In this document: positions 45,209-55,800 of the stretch, piece by piece
Numbering within the stretch: position 1 is the stretch's first letter
Layout: each line of letters opens with the position of its first letter
NCBI GenBank assembly: GCA_963576725.1
Contig: OY755240.1
Span: 95,390,316 to 95,454,315, forward strand
Direction: 5' to 3'
Origin: Azorinus chamasolen
Taxonomy: Eukaryota; Mollusca; Bivalvia; Cardiida; Solecurtidae
Length of the DNA stretch: 64,000 nucleotides
Made by a program: the position numbers and the translations under genes
Notes under the pieces: generated by a model
Seen by the model: the letters and a program-made list of their open reading frames with translations, nothing else
Told to the model about the DNA's origin: nothing
Databases searched by the model: none

Positions 45209-45895
45209 TATCATATACACTAGATTACGTCATAATTGCAGTGTCTTAGAATATGATTTATACAGGTGTAATTTGTTAGAGGATCCGAGCATGTGGAAAT
45301 GCATGTGAAAATACATATCACTATTTTTTCGAATTCACCTTATACAACCGGGCACGAGCAAATCTTTTTCGTGAATTACTATTTCTTGCAGAAAGTATTT
45401 GCACTTGTTACTCTACGGAAATCCTGACTTGCCTCCTGAAATCAACAATACAATCTTTCATGCAGTACACCGGTACATCCGAATCTCCGACAGATTTTTG
45501 AGTTAAGTAATTGTTTCAAATCACTCTCTTCTTAATCAAGTCTCTTCGAAATTTCTCTTGCATATATTATAGTACAATTGCAGTTGGTGTTTACAATGTA
45601 TGTTTTGATACATTATTGTTATTGTTAGTATGAAGATATACTTCTATGCGCTTATAATTATGTGAACCTCTGCTCATGTTTCATTGTTAGTTAAAGACAA
45701 ATACTTCTATGTACTTCTATGTAAACCTCTACTCATGACTCACTGTACATACTCATAATCCATAACCATTTGTTTATTGCCATGACACTATGTTTGTATT
45801 ACCTTGAGAGAGGGCATTATATAATGCTGTAAAACTTGTAGCCCAATCTCATGCATGACATTATATGCAATAAATATGTTTAAACTAAACAATTA

Positions 45896-46214
45896 CAACT
45901 GTAGCAAACGACAGAGTTCCCTAATTATAATACCCGGCAGCGAATAAGCTAAACAGCTCGGTTTACTAACTCTACATTAGCGAAATTATGTATAACTAGT
46001 CACATACTAATAATATACAAATGATAAAGCTCAATGATTACTCAATATATCTGAAATCTTTAAACTATATTTTCCGAGACAATATTCATATATATATATA
46101 TGTTCTGTGCGCTGTGACCAATTCGCTTTAGGAATTCTAAAAATGGCGGAAATTATTGGAATTCATTAGGCACACAGGGCGATTCTAGAGTAGTCCGTGC
46201 ACGTTTTCATAAAG
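45896..46214. other. AT-rich spacer
   Basis: A short (TA)n tract lies near 46090-46103. Nothing else is recognised. Confidence 0.45.
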
Positions 46215-47182
46215 AGACTCACAAATACAGAACAAACAAACAATAGGGGGAAGATGGAAATACCGCCTTGGAATGGTCAGTGACAAAAGTCACTGGGGGT
46301 TGAACCGATTTAGGAGCGCCAAACCGCACACTTATTCCATCCCCATCCTAAAGTTGGAATTATCCATTTATATGCATTTATAGATTATTAATCATATACT
46401 CCTTTTTATCACCTAAATAAATTGCAAGTTATTATCGACGTACTTTAATTTATGCTGATGAAAATACATTAACAGAATAATTGTTGATTTTGTTTATTCT
46501 ATAAGTTTTTGTTTATTGAAAACCATTATCGACTTATTTAAAAGTACAAAAATGAGTCATGCAGGAAACACCACATACAGAATAAACAGTCGCCCGAACA
46601 ACTATACAAGGAAACAGCAAATGTACATATAAAAATATCAAGAGACGCACAAAGACAAAAAAAACATAAACCGGTTTATGGGCGCCCAACCTCACACTTA
46701 TTCCATCCCCACCCTAAAAAACATTGTAAACAAACGTATCTCCGACTAATCTACAACAATCGCGACGGCAAATACAGTGGTAAAGTGCATATATAACGAA
46801 AACATTGAAGTGAACAAACCGTATCCACCTATCGCTAGTGTACTCAATGATTGAGCTGCAAACAGAAATAGTGTAGAAAAGTAATAAAGGGTACGACAAA
46901 AACGAAATAGTACAGATATCTGACGTCCTCCTTCCGTTTCTGGATTTAAGAGGTCGCCTTCATAGAGTACTAAACCTTCCTTGGCGTACATGCAAAGAGG
47001 CCAGCGTGATTGCCAACTGTAAAAGGGTTGACAACCAAACATGCAGTATGTTGTAGCACTATAGGATCATATCCCTTTTTAATGAACCTTTTACATATTT
47101 GATGAACAAAGTGAGAAAATGGGTATGTCCAATAATTTTACGAAGTTTGTAAATCACATCACCATAAAATTCAGGATGTGAA
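46215..47182 (-). mobile_element. PLE family A: two truncated antisense copies
   Basis: 46215-46345 is a tail fragment (CCGCCTTGGAATGGTCAGTG, hairpin TGACAAAAGTCA). After a spacer of about 200 bp, 46545-47182 is a longer piece with tail plus the last coding part (FTVGNHAGLFACTPRKV region near 46985-47030 and FYGDVIYKLRKIIGH near 47130-47180). Confidence 0.75.
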
Positions 47183-47640
47183 GTTTTACCGATAAAAACT
47201 AACAGAAACACAATTATTGGTTTTCATAAAGTACACCAAAACCCCGAAGTGTACCCGCATCAAACTAACGTAATCGCCAAACATGCTTGGTCAAACAACA
47301 ATTAATCATAAATATTAAGAAAGTAATAACAAAACAAAACATGACTGACATGCTAATCACAAAGCGTAATGTATTTATTTCTAGAATGGTCGAACATTAT
47401 TGTAATTCCTACTCCTAATTCTTAAATTGTAATTCCAATATATGTTAGGTATGGTTCCCGGTACTTATATATATTTGCAAATCAACTTAAAAATGTTGAC
47501 TATATTTGAAATATGTGAAAGTTGGAATAATAAACTATTTTATTCGATCATAACTCATATTAGTTCAAGCGGACAGAGTTCAGAAATCGGCTTGAGTATG
47601 GACACTAATCGCTTGGTCTTATTTTCGTTTTTTCGCATTC
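47183..47640. other. AT-rich spacer, nothing recognised
   Basis: No repeat or coding match. Confidence 0.45.
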
Positions 47641-48330
47641 CTTTCGGAAGTTCTTCACAACAGCAGGTGTTAAGCGCGTGTGTGGCGGCCATAAGACGTC
47701 AACCCGTACTTCATTCTCCATATTGTTTTATTTTCTAATGCTTCGATGACTACATTTCAAGGTATTTAGGTTAAGCCAATGTTAGGGGGTATTTAGTAGT
47801 GTGCACGATACATAACTATCATGAACAGAATCGGCTCATTAAAACTAATTCTGCAGAATGATCTTTCCGCATTGCTACTTGCCTTTTCGAAGGATGTAAT
47901 GTAGCATAAAATACAAACTTGCGACAGAGCGTAATAACTGTCAAAATACCTTCAAACTTTAACACTATCGACACATTTTGTGGTTATTATGCACGACTCA
48001 ATAAAACCGAGTCTGTAATTTCTCTTATCGCACAGCTGTTTTTCCTTTCGAAGGATACGATCTTATCAGAATTTATTTACTTCACAACAGCAAATATTAA
48101 GTGCCTGTGTGGCGGCCCTAAAAAGTCGCCCCGTACTTCATTCTCAGTGTTGTTATATATTCCGGACCTTCGGAATCATCAATTTAAGTGCTTTTAGTTT
48201 TGAAAATTGAATACCGCTTAAGCCGGTGCTATGGGGCATGAACAGTGTTGCACTTTTAACTACTGCTCATGAACATACTCAATAAAACCGAGTCTGCAAT
48301 TTTCTCTTTTCGCATAGTTGACTAATCAGA
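47641..48330 (+). mobile_element. Direct-repeat elements, two diverged tandem copies
   Basis: CTTCACAACAGCAGGTGTTAAG at 47652 and CTTCACAACAGCAAATATTAAG at 48080 start two copies of the family body. Both carry GTGTGGCGGCC, and AATAAAACCGAGTCTG follows at about 48002 and 48281. The first copy is the more diverged. Confidence 0.65.
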
Positions 48331-48339
48331 ATTTATTTA

Positions 48340-49076
48340 CAAATTAAACCTGAATGGGAAGTCCGGCGGGGATAACTTTATTTACATTGTTCGTTAAACT
48401 AGGATGACTTTAAGATGCGTGTCAGGTTAAGATCTCCGACAACCGGTTTAAACCCCAGTGATGGTTTTGCTACTGACCGTTTCAAAGCGATACTCTCTTT
48501 GTCGCCCTTGTTATATTTGTATTGTATTTGTGTCTGTACTTGTGCGTTTGTCTTTGTGCCTTTGTGTTTTTGCTTTTATTCGTGTTTGATGTTTTCGTCA
48601 TGATTAATGTTGATTGCTTTCTGTTTGTGTTGTGGTGTTGGTTGCGTTTTGTATGTGTCTGTTCCTGCTTGACTTTACTACTGTTTAATTCATAATTAAC
48701 TGCTGGTGATAAAACTAGCAAGTAGCATGAACGTACCACTGATCTTCCGCACCTACTATATAAACCTATTTAACAGTGGTTATTCAGGAATACGTAAACG
48801 ACTTTCATCTTTTTATTGTCATGTTGTGTTGCCCTGAAAGACCGGTGTTGTTTCACAGGTGTAATTGGTTTATCTTTATAAAGAATATGACCCTACAGTA
48901 CTACAACATACTGCATATGTGGTTGTCACTTTTACAGTTGGCAATCACGCTGGCCTCTTTGCATGTGCACCGACAAGAAAGTTTTAGTACTCTAAGCGAC
49001 CTCTTAAATCCGGAAACGGAAGGTGGACATCGGATTCCTGTACTATTTCGTTTTTGTGGTACCCTTTATTACTTTT
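48340..49076 (+). mobile_element. PLE fragments: diverged family B tail, then family A C-terminal piece
   Basis: 48340-48690 has GGGGATAACTTTATTTACATTG, CAACCGGTTTAAACCCCAGTG and CTACTGACCGTTTCAAAGCG of a diverged B tail. 48890-49070 reads the A coding end (VTFTVGNHAGLFACAPTRK-like, with a shift) and the start of the A tail. Confidence 0.7.
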
Positions 49077-50334
49077 TATACGCCCGTTTGAAAAAACGGG
49101 ACGTATTATGGAATAGCGCTGTCTGGTTGTCTGGTTGTCTGTAACATCTCTAACTCAAGTTCCGCTTGGTGGATCCTTCTCAAATTTTAACACAATGTTT
49201 ATCTAGACATTCTACAGTTGCCTGCCAAGTCCCGGTTTGTTTATCCAAGGTCAATGTCACACAATTGGACTTAGAATTTTCGTTTAGCAAAATAATTAAC
49301 CGGTCTGTCTGTCTGTAACATCTCGAACTCAAGTTCCGCTTGGTGGATCCTTCCCAAATTTAATCATAATGTTTATCTAGACATGCTACCTTAGCCTGCC
49401 AAGTCTCGGCTCTTTTATCCAAGGTCAAGGTCGCTTAATTGAACTTAGAATTTGCGTTTAGCATTTGCGTTAAGCAAAAATGTTAACCTCAATTTATGTG
49501 GAACAAGTCCACTTATCTACATAACACTTTGAGATAAAGCTTTGAAACTTGGAACACTTGTTCACCGTCACAACCTTTACCTGTAGGCAAGAGTAAATAA
49601 CTCTGTCAAGCATTTTGACTGAATTATGCCCCTTTTTAACTTAGAATTTTTGGTTAAGGCTTTGTTAAAGTCCATTTATTTACATAACACTTTGAGATAA
49701 AGCTTTGAAACATGGAACACTTGTTCACCGTCACAACCTTTTCCTGTAGGCAAGAGTAAATAACTCTGTCAAGCATTTTGACCGAATTATGCCCCTTTTT
49801 AACTTAGAATTTTTGGTTAAGGCTTTGTTAAAGTCCATTTATTTACATAACCCTTTTAGATAAAGGTTTTAAACTTGGAGCACTTGTTCACCGTCATAAC
49901 CTTCACCTGTAGGCAAGAGAAAATAACTCTGTCAAGCATTTTGACCGAATTATACCCCTTTTTAACTTAGAATTTTTTGTTACGGTTTTGGTTAAAGTCC
50001 ACTTATTTACATAACCCTTTGAGATAAAGCTTTTAAACTTGGAGCACTTGTTCGCCTTCACAAGCTTCACCTGTAGGCAAGAGTACATAACTCTGTCTAA
50101 CATTTTGACATGATTATGACGCTTTTTAGCTTGGAATGTTGGTTAAGGTTTTGGTTAAAGTCCACTTATTAACATAACCCTTTCAGATAAAGCTTTTAAA
50201 CTTGAAACATTTGTTCACCATCAGAAGCTTCATCTGTAGGCAAGAGTAAATACAATGCAACTCTGTCAAGCATTTAGACACAATTATGGCACTTTTCAAT
50301 TTAGAATTTTTGGTTAGGTTTTTTGTTAAAGTAT
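49077..50334 (+). repeat. Pearl/HINE-like element, left part (split by a PLE)
   Basis: The head hairpin is TATACGCCCGTTTGAAAAAACGGGACGTA, then a short (GTCTG)n. Two unit types follow: about 170 bp starting ACTCAAGTTCCGCTTGGTGG (49156, 49330), and a later type with CAAGAGTAAATAACTCTGTCAAGCATTTTGAC at 49588, 49750, 49917, 50079 and 50242 (spacing 162-167). The tail is found at 51441-51559, beyond a PLE. Confidence 0.75.
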
Positions 50335-51440
50335 GCCTAAAGAGAAGATTTTAATTTTAAAATTGTTAATTATCCTTTTCTAGATGGGGATGTGCCACGT
50401 TCTACATCTTATGGTGTTTATATTTCTCAACTTATTAGGTTTGCCCGAGCCTGTTCTTTGCTTGAAGATTTTAACAGACGTAATTTAGTTATAACTGATA
50501 AACTTCTTAAGCAAGGTTACAGATATCACAAACTTCGGAAAACCTTTTCTAAATTTTATTATCGAAATTTACCTCTCATTAGTAAATATAATTGCAATCT
50601 ACGGACGTTACTGCGACAAGGCATTTCTCAACCAGAATTTTATGGGGATGTTATCTACAAACTTAGGAAAATTCGGGGTCATATCCATTTTCATGATTTG
50701 TTTATAAAACGCATTAAAAAATTTAAAAAGAAAGGTTATGATCCTATTATATTGCAACACACTGCATGTTTGGTTATCGATCCTTTTACAGTCGGTAGCT
50801 ACGCTTCCCTCTTTGCTTGCGCGATGACAGGCCGAGGGTAGTACTCTATGATGGTATACTCTTAAACTTGGATACAGGAGGAGCTTACCAGACTCATGTA
50901 TTATTTTTTCCCTGTCGTGCCCTTAACGGCTTACCTGCAGGTGCTCTGACTTCAGCAAAGCCATTGAGTACATATTTGACGGATTGTCACATTTATTATG
51001 CTATGTTTTACATGTTGTCCTGTGTTCACCGTCGTCTATGTTGTGGGTAAGTCCAGCGGGGATACCTTTATTTACAATATTTGTAAAGCTAGGGTGACTT
51101 TGAGAGAAGTGTGAGGTTAGGACGTCCGTAAACCGGTTTAAACCCCCAGTGGTGTTTTTGCTGCTGACCGTGCCAAGGCGGTACTCTCTTTGTCACCCTT
51201 CCTTTTGTTTGCCTTGCGTCTTTGTGCTTGTGGTTTGTTCATGTTGTGGAACGTTTGTCCCTGTTTCTTGTGTGTCTTTTGGTGTTTTCTGTGTTCATTT
51301 CGTATGTGTGTGTGCGTGTGCGTTTGGGTGTGTGGTTGTGTGTGTGTGTGTGTGTGTGTCATGCTGTCTATCGGTGTTTTGGTGGTGGTTGCATCTTGCA
51401 TGTGGCTTTGCCTGCTTGACTTTACTACTTTTCCATTTAC
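50335..51440 (+). mobile_element. PLE family B copy, 5'-truncated, inserted in a pearl-like array
   Basis: An open frame from about 50341 to the stop near 50841 reads REDFNFKIVNYPFLDGDVP, SYGVYISQLIRFARACS, KLLKQGYRYHKLRKTFSKFYYRN, EFYGDVIYKLRK, and the end FTVGSYASLFACAMTGRG. It has no internal stop over 166 codons, so it is a fairly young copy. RT motifs are absent (5' truncation). The tail has AAACCGGTTTAAACCCCCAGTG at 51129 and a short TG block at 51305-51358. Confidence 0.85.
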
Positions 51441-51559
51441 AACCTTGAAACTTGGTCGCAAAATTGGGCTTAGAATTTGAGTTCAGCAAATACGTTAACC
51501 CCAGTTAATGTTGAACAAGACCCCGACGGGCGTATATTGTGTCCACTGGCACTCTTGTT
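51441..51559 (+). repeat. Pearl/HINE-like element, right end
   Basis: AACCTTGAAACTTGGTCGC resumes the array, and the element closes with GACGGGCGTATATTGTGTCC and ACTCTTGTT, mirroring the CGCCCGT head at 49081. Confidence 0.7.
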
Positions 51560-51910
51560 ACAGTTATTCTGTTTGCAGCTCAATCATTGAGTACACTGGC
51601 GATAGGTGAATACAGTTTGTTTCACTTAAATGTCTTCGTTTTGCATGCACTTTACCACTGTATTTGCCATTGCGGTGGTTGTAGATTAGTCGGAGAGGGG
51701 ATACGTTTATTTACACTGCTTGTCTTTTAGGGTGGGGATGAAATACGCATGAGGTTGGCCGTCACTGACCGTTCCAAGGCGGTACTTACATCTTCCCCTA
51801 TTGTATATTTGTTTTTGATAGTTGTGTACATTTGCTGTGTTGACTTGTGTTGCTGTTCGGTCGGTTCTCTGTGATGCTTCCTGCATGACTCATATTTGTA
51901 CTTTTACCTT
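51560..51910 (+). mobile_element. PLE family A 3' tail, solo, with internal deletions
   Basis: TCTGTTTGCAGCTCAATCATTGAGTAC starts it and CATGACTCATATTTGTACTTTT ends it. The AACCGGTTT and hairpin portion is deleted near 51755. Confidence 0.75.
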
Positions 51911-51940
51911 TGATACACAGTCGCTTAGGCATGAAACATG

Positions 51941-52122
51941 TTAACAATCTCCCTAATATAATTGTGTTTTCACGCATTTGCAAACTGAGTAGACCCAGAT
52001 CTGACAGTTCCTGTTTACAAATGGAACTTGAAATATCTGTTCCATAATTTTCTAAAATGGCTACAATGTTGCACCTTTCATATTTCATTATAACTGTTTT
52101 GTCCATGAATATTGACTAGGTA
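51941..52122. mobile_element. TTAA hairpin MITE, right end lost
   Basis: TTAACAATCTCCCTAATATAA (left end), a half hairpin (GCAAACTGAGTAGACCCAGATC) and the body AAAATGGCTACAATG..TGAATATTGACTAGG are present. A PLE tail crumb (52126-52207) replaces the right end. Confidence 0.6.
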
Positions 52123-52125
52123 TTG

Positions 52126-52207
52126 AGAGTGTTTCCTTGTGTTGCTGTTCGGGCGACTGTTTGTTCTGTATGTGGTGTTTCCTGCATGACTCATTTTTGT
52201 ACTTTTG
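52126..52207 (+). mobile_element. PLE family A tail, last 82 bp
   Basis: GTTTCCTTGTGTTGCTGTTCGGGCGACTG through CTCATTTTTGTACTTTT is an almost perfect copy of the tail end. Confidence 0.75.
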
Positions 52208-52315
52208 GAATATACATAGAACAGGCAAACGATCAATGCTTTAAGACAAACCTGATCAGTTCGTCATTAATTTATACATATGTATACACAGAGAATGTGT
52301 CGCGCACTAAACGTG

Positions 52316-52385
52316 TATGCAATTTTCTCTTTTTGTGTTGCAATTTTTGCTCTCGGGGATCACCCCCTTTCAGAATTTATAAAAA
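52316..52385 (+). mobile_element. Direct-repeat element fragment
   Basis: TGCAATTTTCTCTTTTTGTGTTGCAATTTTTGCTCTCGGGGATCACC is the 3' end of the family. The flank from 52386 to 52625 is unassigned and should hold the 3' UTR of the gene on the minus strand. Confidence 0.65.
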
Positions 52386-52625
52386 TAAATACATTCGTTG
52401 AGTACAAATGTGTGTATTACAGCATTCCGTGCAGTTGTTTGAAATGTGCTTCGTCTGTACAGTACCAGTACTGTTTGTCAAGTTGGTACAAAAACAAATT
52501 AGTTTACATAAGTTTGCATAGATTGCATGTCGCTCTCTAAAAACTACATGTCCCTGTTGTATTGTTCCTATTTTGATCTAGCAAGTCCTACACCTGGATT
52601 GTGTCCGAACAAATTACAGGTAAGG

Positions 52626-52855
52626 TTACACTAAAGATACAAGGAATTCCATTGCCTTTGTTCCCTTCTCAATGGCTTGTTGAGATTGTCGCCATGCTCT
52701 TAACAGGGATACCACCTGCAAATCCTCATTCGGTGCATTCTCTGATATACATTTAACGATTGTTTCGCCAGGTAATTCCAGCCGTTGACCAAGTTCAACC
52801 GGTTTCTCAGAGACTTTCTCGCCAATTTCTTGTATGGCACCATCGCTTAGTTTGA
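52626..52855 (-). CDS. Death-fold gene, last exon: second death-fold-like module and stop
   Basis: Acceptor ACTGTTTTCAG; stop TAA at 52626-52628. It encodes KLSDGAIQEIGEKVSEKPVE, LGQRLELPGETIVKCISEN, QVVSLLRAWRQSQQAIEKG. The LSD..I..IG and LLRAW signatures are typical of death domains. Confidence 0.8.
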
Positions 52856-55800
52856 CTGAAAACAGTACAATGCACTATTACCGTGTTCGCTAGTTTTGAT
52901 TGTTGAGCATCAAACGTCTAGAAAAGAAACCTGCATGCAAAAAGGGAATTACAAGTCAAACATACATAGGCACGGACAATGGCTATATTACGTGAGTTGT
53001 TTACTTTCTTACTTTGAAATGAATGTACTCCCTACAATTATTGGGTAAAATGTTAATGCAACAATGAAAATGTAGTTGATGAAAAGATAAACGTCACACG
53101 CGTAAGCCCTAAATGACCCCAACCGGTCCCCGGTCGTCACAAGAAATTTACCTTTGTGGTATTCTACAAGATCTTTGCACTCGTGTCCAAGGGCATACAG
53201 TCCAAAACGATTTAAAACATTTACAATATGACCCAGCTTATCCTCTAGCACATTGGTTGTTTTCATCCAGTCTTCTAACATAATGCGACATAAGTTCTGG
53301 TCATTGGAATCTGCAATTTTGCTCCTGGCTCGGTTGTGGAGTGTTTGCATCTTGCTTTTACCAATCATCTCGCTAAGGACGGAGACCCAGTCGCCTGTAT
53401 AATGTACACGCCCAGACCCGGCCATTTTCCACGACAGAAACTGTGTAAGCGCTGACACTAAAATCCGTGATAGAAAAGTGTTACTGAAGCATAATAGAAG
53501 CACGCTGAGCGCTAAAACTGAAAGTTTTACAGAAACTATATTGAACGCTGACAATGAAAGCATAGCGGAAACATTATTATTAGTGTGTTCATTATGATCA
53601 TGACAGAAATATGTTGACACTAAACGCTTGATGAAATTGTGTTAGCGCTGTCACGGCAAGCACGGCAGGAACACGACAGTAAAGATGTTCACGGTTTTTA
53701 CTATGCAGGTATCATGACAGAAACATGGTATGTCCTCATACTAAAAACATGAAACAACTAATTGTTCAGCTTCACACTAAAATCATTTCAACAAGTTTAT
53801 AAGAGTTAAGACTGAAAATTAAGAAATTACAGTATTTGTACTAACACTGAAATCATTCAAGAACCTTTGAAAGTACAGCCACAGGTGAGTATCGTCTACA
53901 TGTTAGACAGTATACAATGAAATATCTATGTATAGAATATTGCGTAATAGTAATAGGTGTCGACTTTAGGAAAAACTCACCTTCTGACGCCGCGGAAGGT
54001 CTTTTGCTCGTGACAAGAATCAATACTATTTTGTCAAGCAATGCACCATCCTCGACCGGAACCTACTTTTAGTATTTCTTCAGTCATCACAGTGAGTTTG
54101 GTAGACTAATAGGGAATAGTTATTGATATCACAAATATATATGAGTGAGACTGTGTAACTGTTAATAATGGTCCTTATACAGTGTGGTAAGACCAGTAAA
54201 TTCATTTTCAAGATGGCTGCTAACCTGAGTGGACGCGAGTTTCAACATTTTACTTACCAGTTCGTTGGGTGAGTCACAGAGACATCAAAGCATTATTTGA
54301 CACTCTGCTTTCCAAAGATTCGTCAACATAAGGAACTTGGAAACTGTAACCCAAGTGATGGCGAATATATCATTCTGACAAAATTTGTTGATAAACCTTT
54401 TACTTAATTGGGGTCAAGGTTAGGATGGAGGTCATAGAAGGTACAAACTAGTTCGAGACACGTCACCTGTTAGAGATTCATCCAAAGAAAAATGGCAAAT
54501 GGTTGATGCGCTATACCTCAAACACATTTCTTGATAAACTTATAATAAAGTTGGGGTCAAGTTCAGGATACAGATCGTTAGAAATACACAAGTAGTATGT
54601 GACACTCTGCCCTAGATGGATCCAAACTTCGAAATCTTAACTCAAGGGTCTGAGGATATGTCATCAGGGCAAATTGCAGGCCGTTTTAACTAAAACTGAG
54701 GTCGTTGTCTATGTCAAGGTCACCGAGACAACAAAGTAGTATGGGACAATTCCCCCTTCAAGATACATCCATCCGATAGATATCGGACAAGGTCAATGTA
54801 ACAAAGACACCAAAGTAGTATACGACACTTTTCCTTCCCATGATGCACTCACAAATAAATTTGGAAATCTTAACGCAAGTCTTTGGGGATATATCATCCG
54901 GACATATTTCTGACAAGTTGATACTGAAACTGAGATTACGGTCAAAATTAAGATCACAGTGACACAGAGTTGTACGCGACCCTTCCATTTTACCAAGATT
55001 CATTCACACAATACATTTGGAAATCCTAACTCAAGGATTTGAGAATATATCCGGACAAATTTCCAGCCAAGTTTTTACTAAACTGAAGTCAATGTAATAT
55101 GCTACACACGAAATGTAGAAACCATAGATTAAGTGGCTGGAGAGATATCATCCGGACAAAAATCCGACCTGAAGGGCGGGTAGACGAACGGACGAAGTGC
55201 AAACCTTTAGTCCCACAACTCACCTGGTGGCTAGTGTGGGACTATAAAGATCCCAGTAGAGAATGGGAGATACTAACGGTAATGTGGAAAACGGACTGGT
55301 GCAACTTTACGAACCAAAGGCATATGCTCCCTCTGAAATATATTATAAATTCAATGTATTGATAATAGTATTCGGTTAATTTTGCATGTAGCTATAAGCT
55401 TAATGTATCAACTGCAAACACGTACGCTCATATACATTCACACACAAGCACACACAAACACACACACGCTCTCACAATACACACACACTAACACAATCAT
55501 ACACAAACGCGCTCGAGCACGATCGCGCGCGCGCAATGTCACTTTCTTTTTTAATAAAGCGTAAATCTTAATGAAACTAATTTTTGGAATGACAAACGAT
55601 TCAGACCCTACATATCTCATTTGGATCTAATCTGTCTACAAATACCTATGAATCTACTCTGTTGGCAAACGCGAATTGCAAATACTTACTCCCTACAATC
55701 AAGCTGAATATCAATAATATTTGTTGTAGTTTATGAAACATGAAACATTGATTTATCAATACACGTCATTTTCTGGACAACCAGTTCGTTATAAATACTA

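Larger units (their letters stand above)
39300..45895 (+). mobile_element. CR1-like non-LTR retrotransposon, decayed and split by a PLE
   Basis: The + strand carries a 2A-like motif, an endonuclease fragment (to about 40384), then an antisense PLE (40385-43180), then RT and thumb (43180-45208) and a 3' UTR with GCAATAAATATG near 45880. Frames are broken by many stops and shifts, so this copy is much older than the one at 4576-9095. The PLE lies between TDTFLIMAK and CIPIRQK, a continuous stretch in relatives. Confidence 0.8.

Noticed and set aside
53395..53620. Upstream part of the 203-codon ORF as coding N-terminus
   Set aside because: A good acceptor at 53395 and exact phase agreement with exon f show that this part is intron; its translation is repetitive (SAFNIVSVKLSVLALSV).
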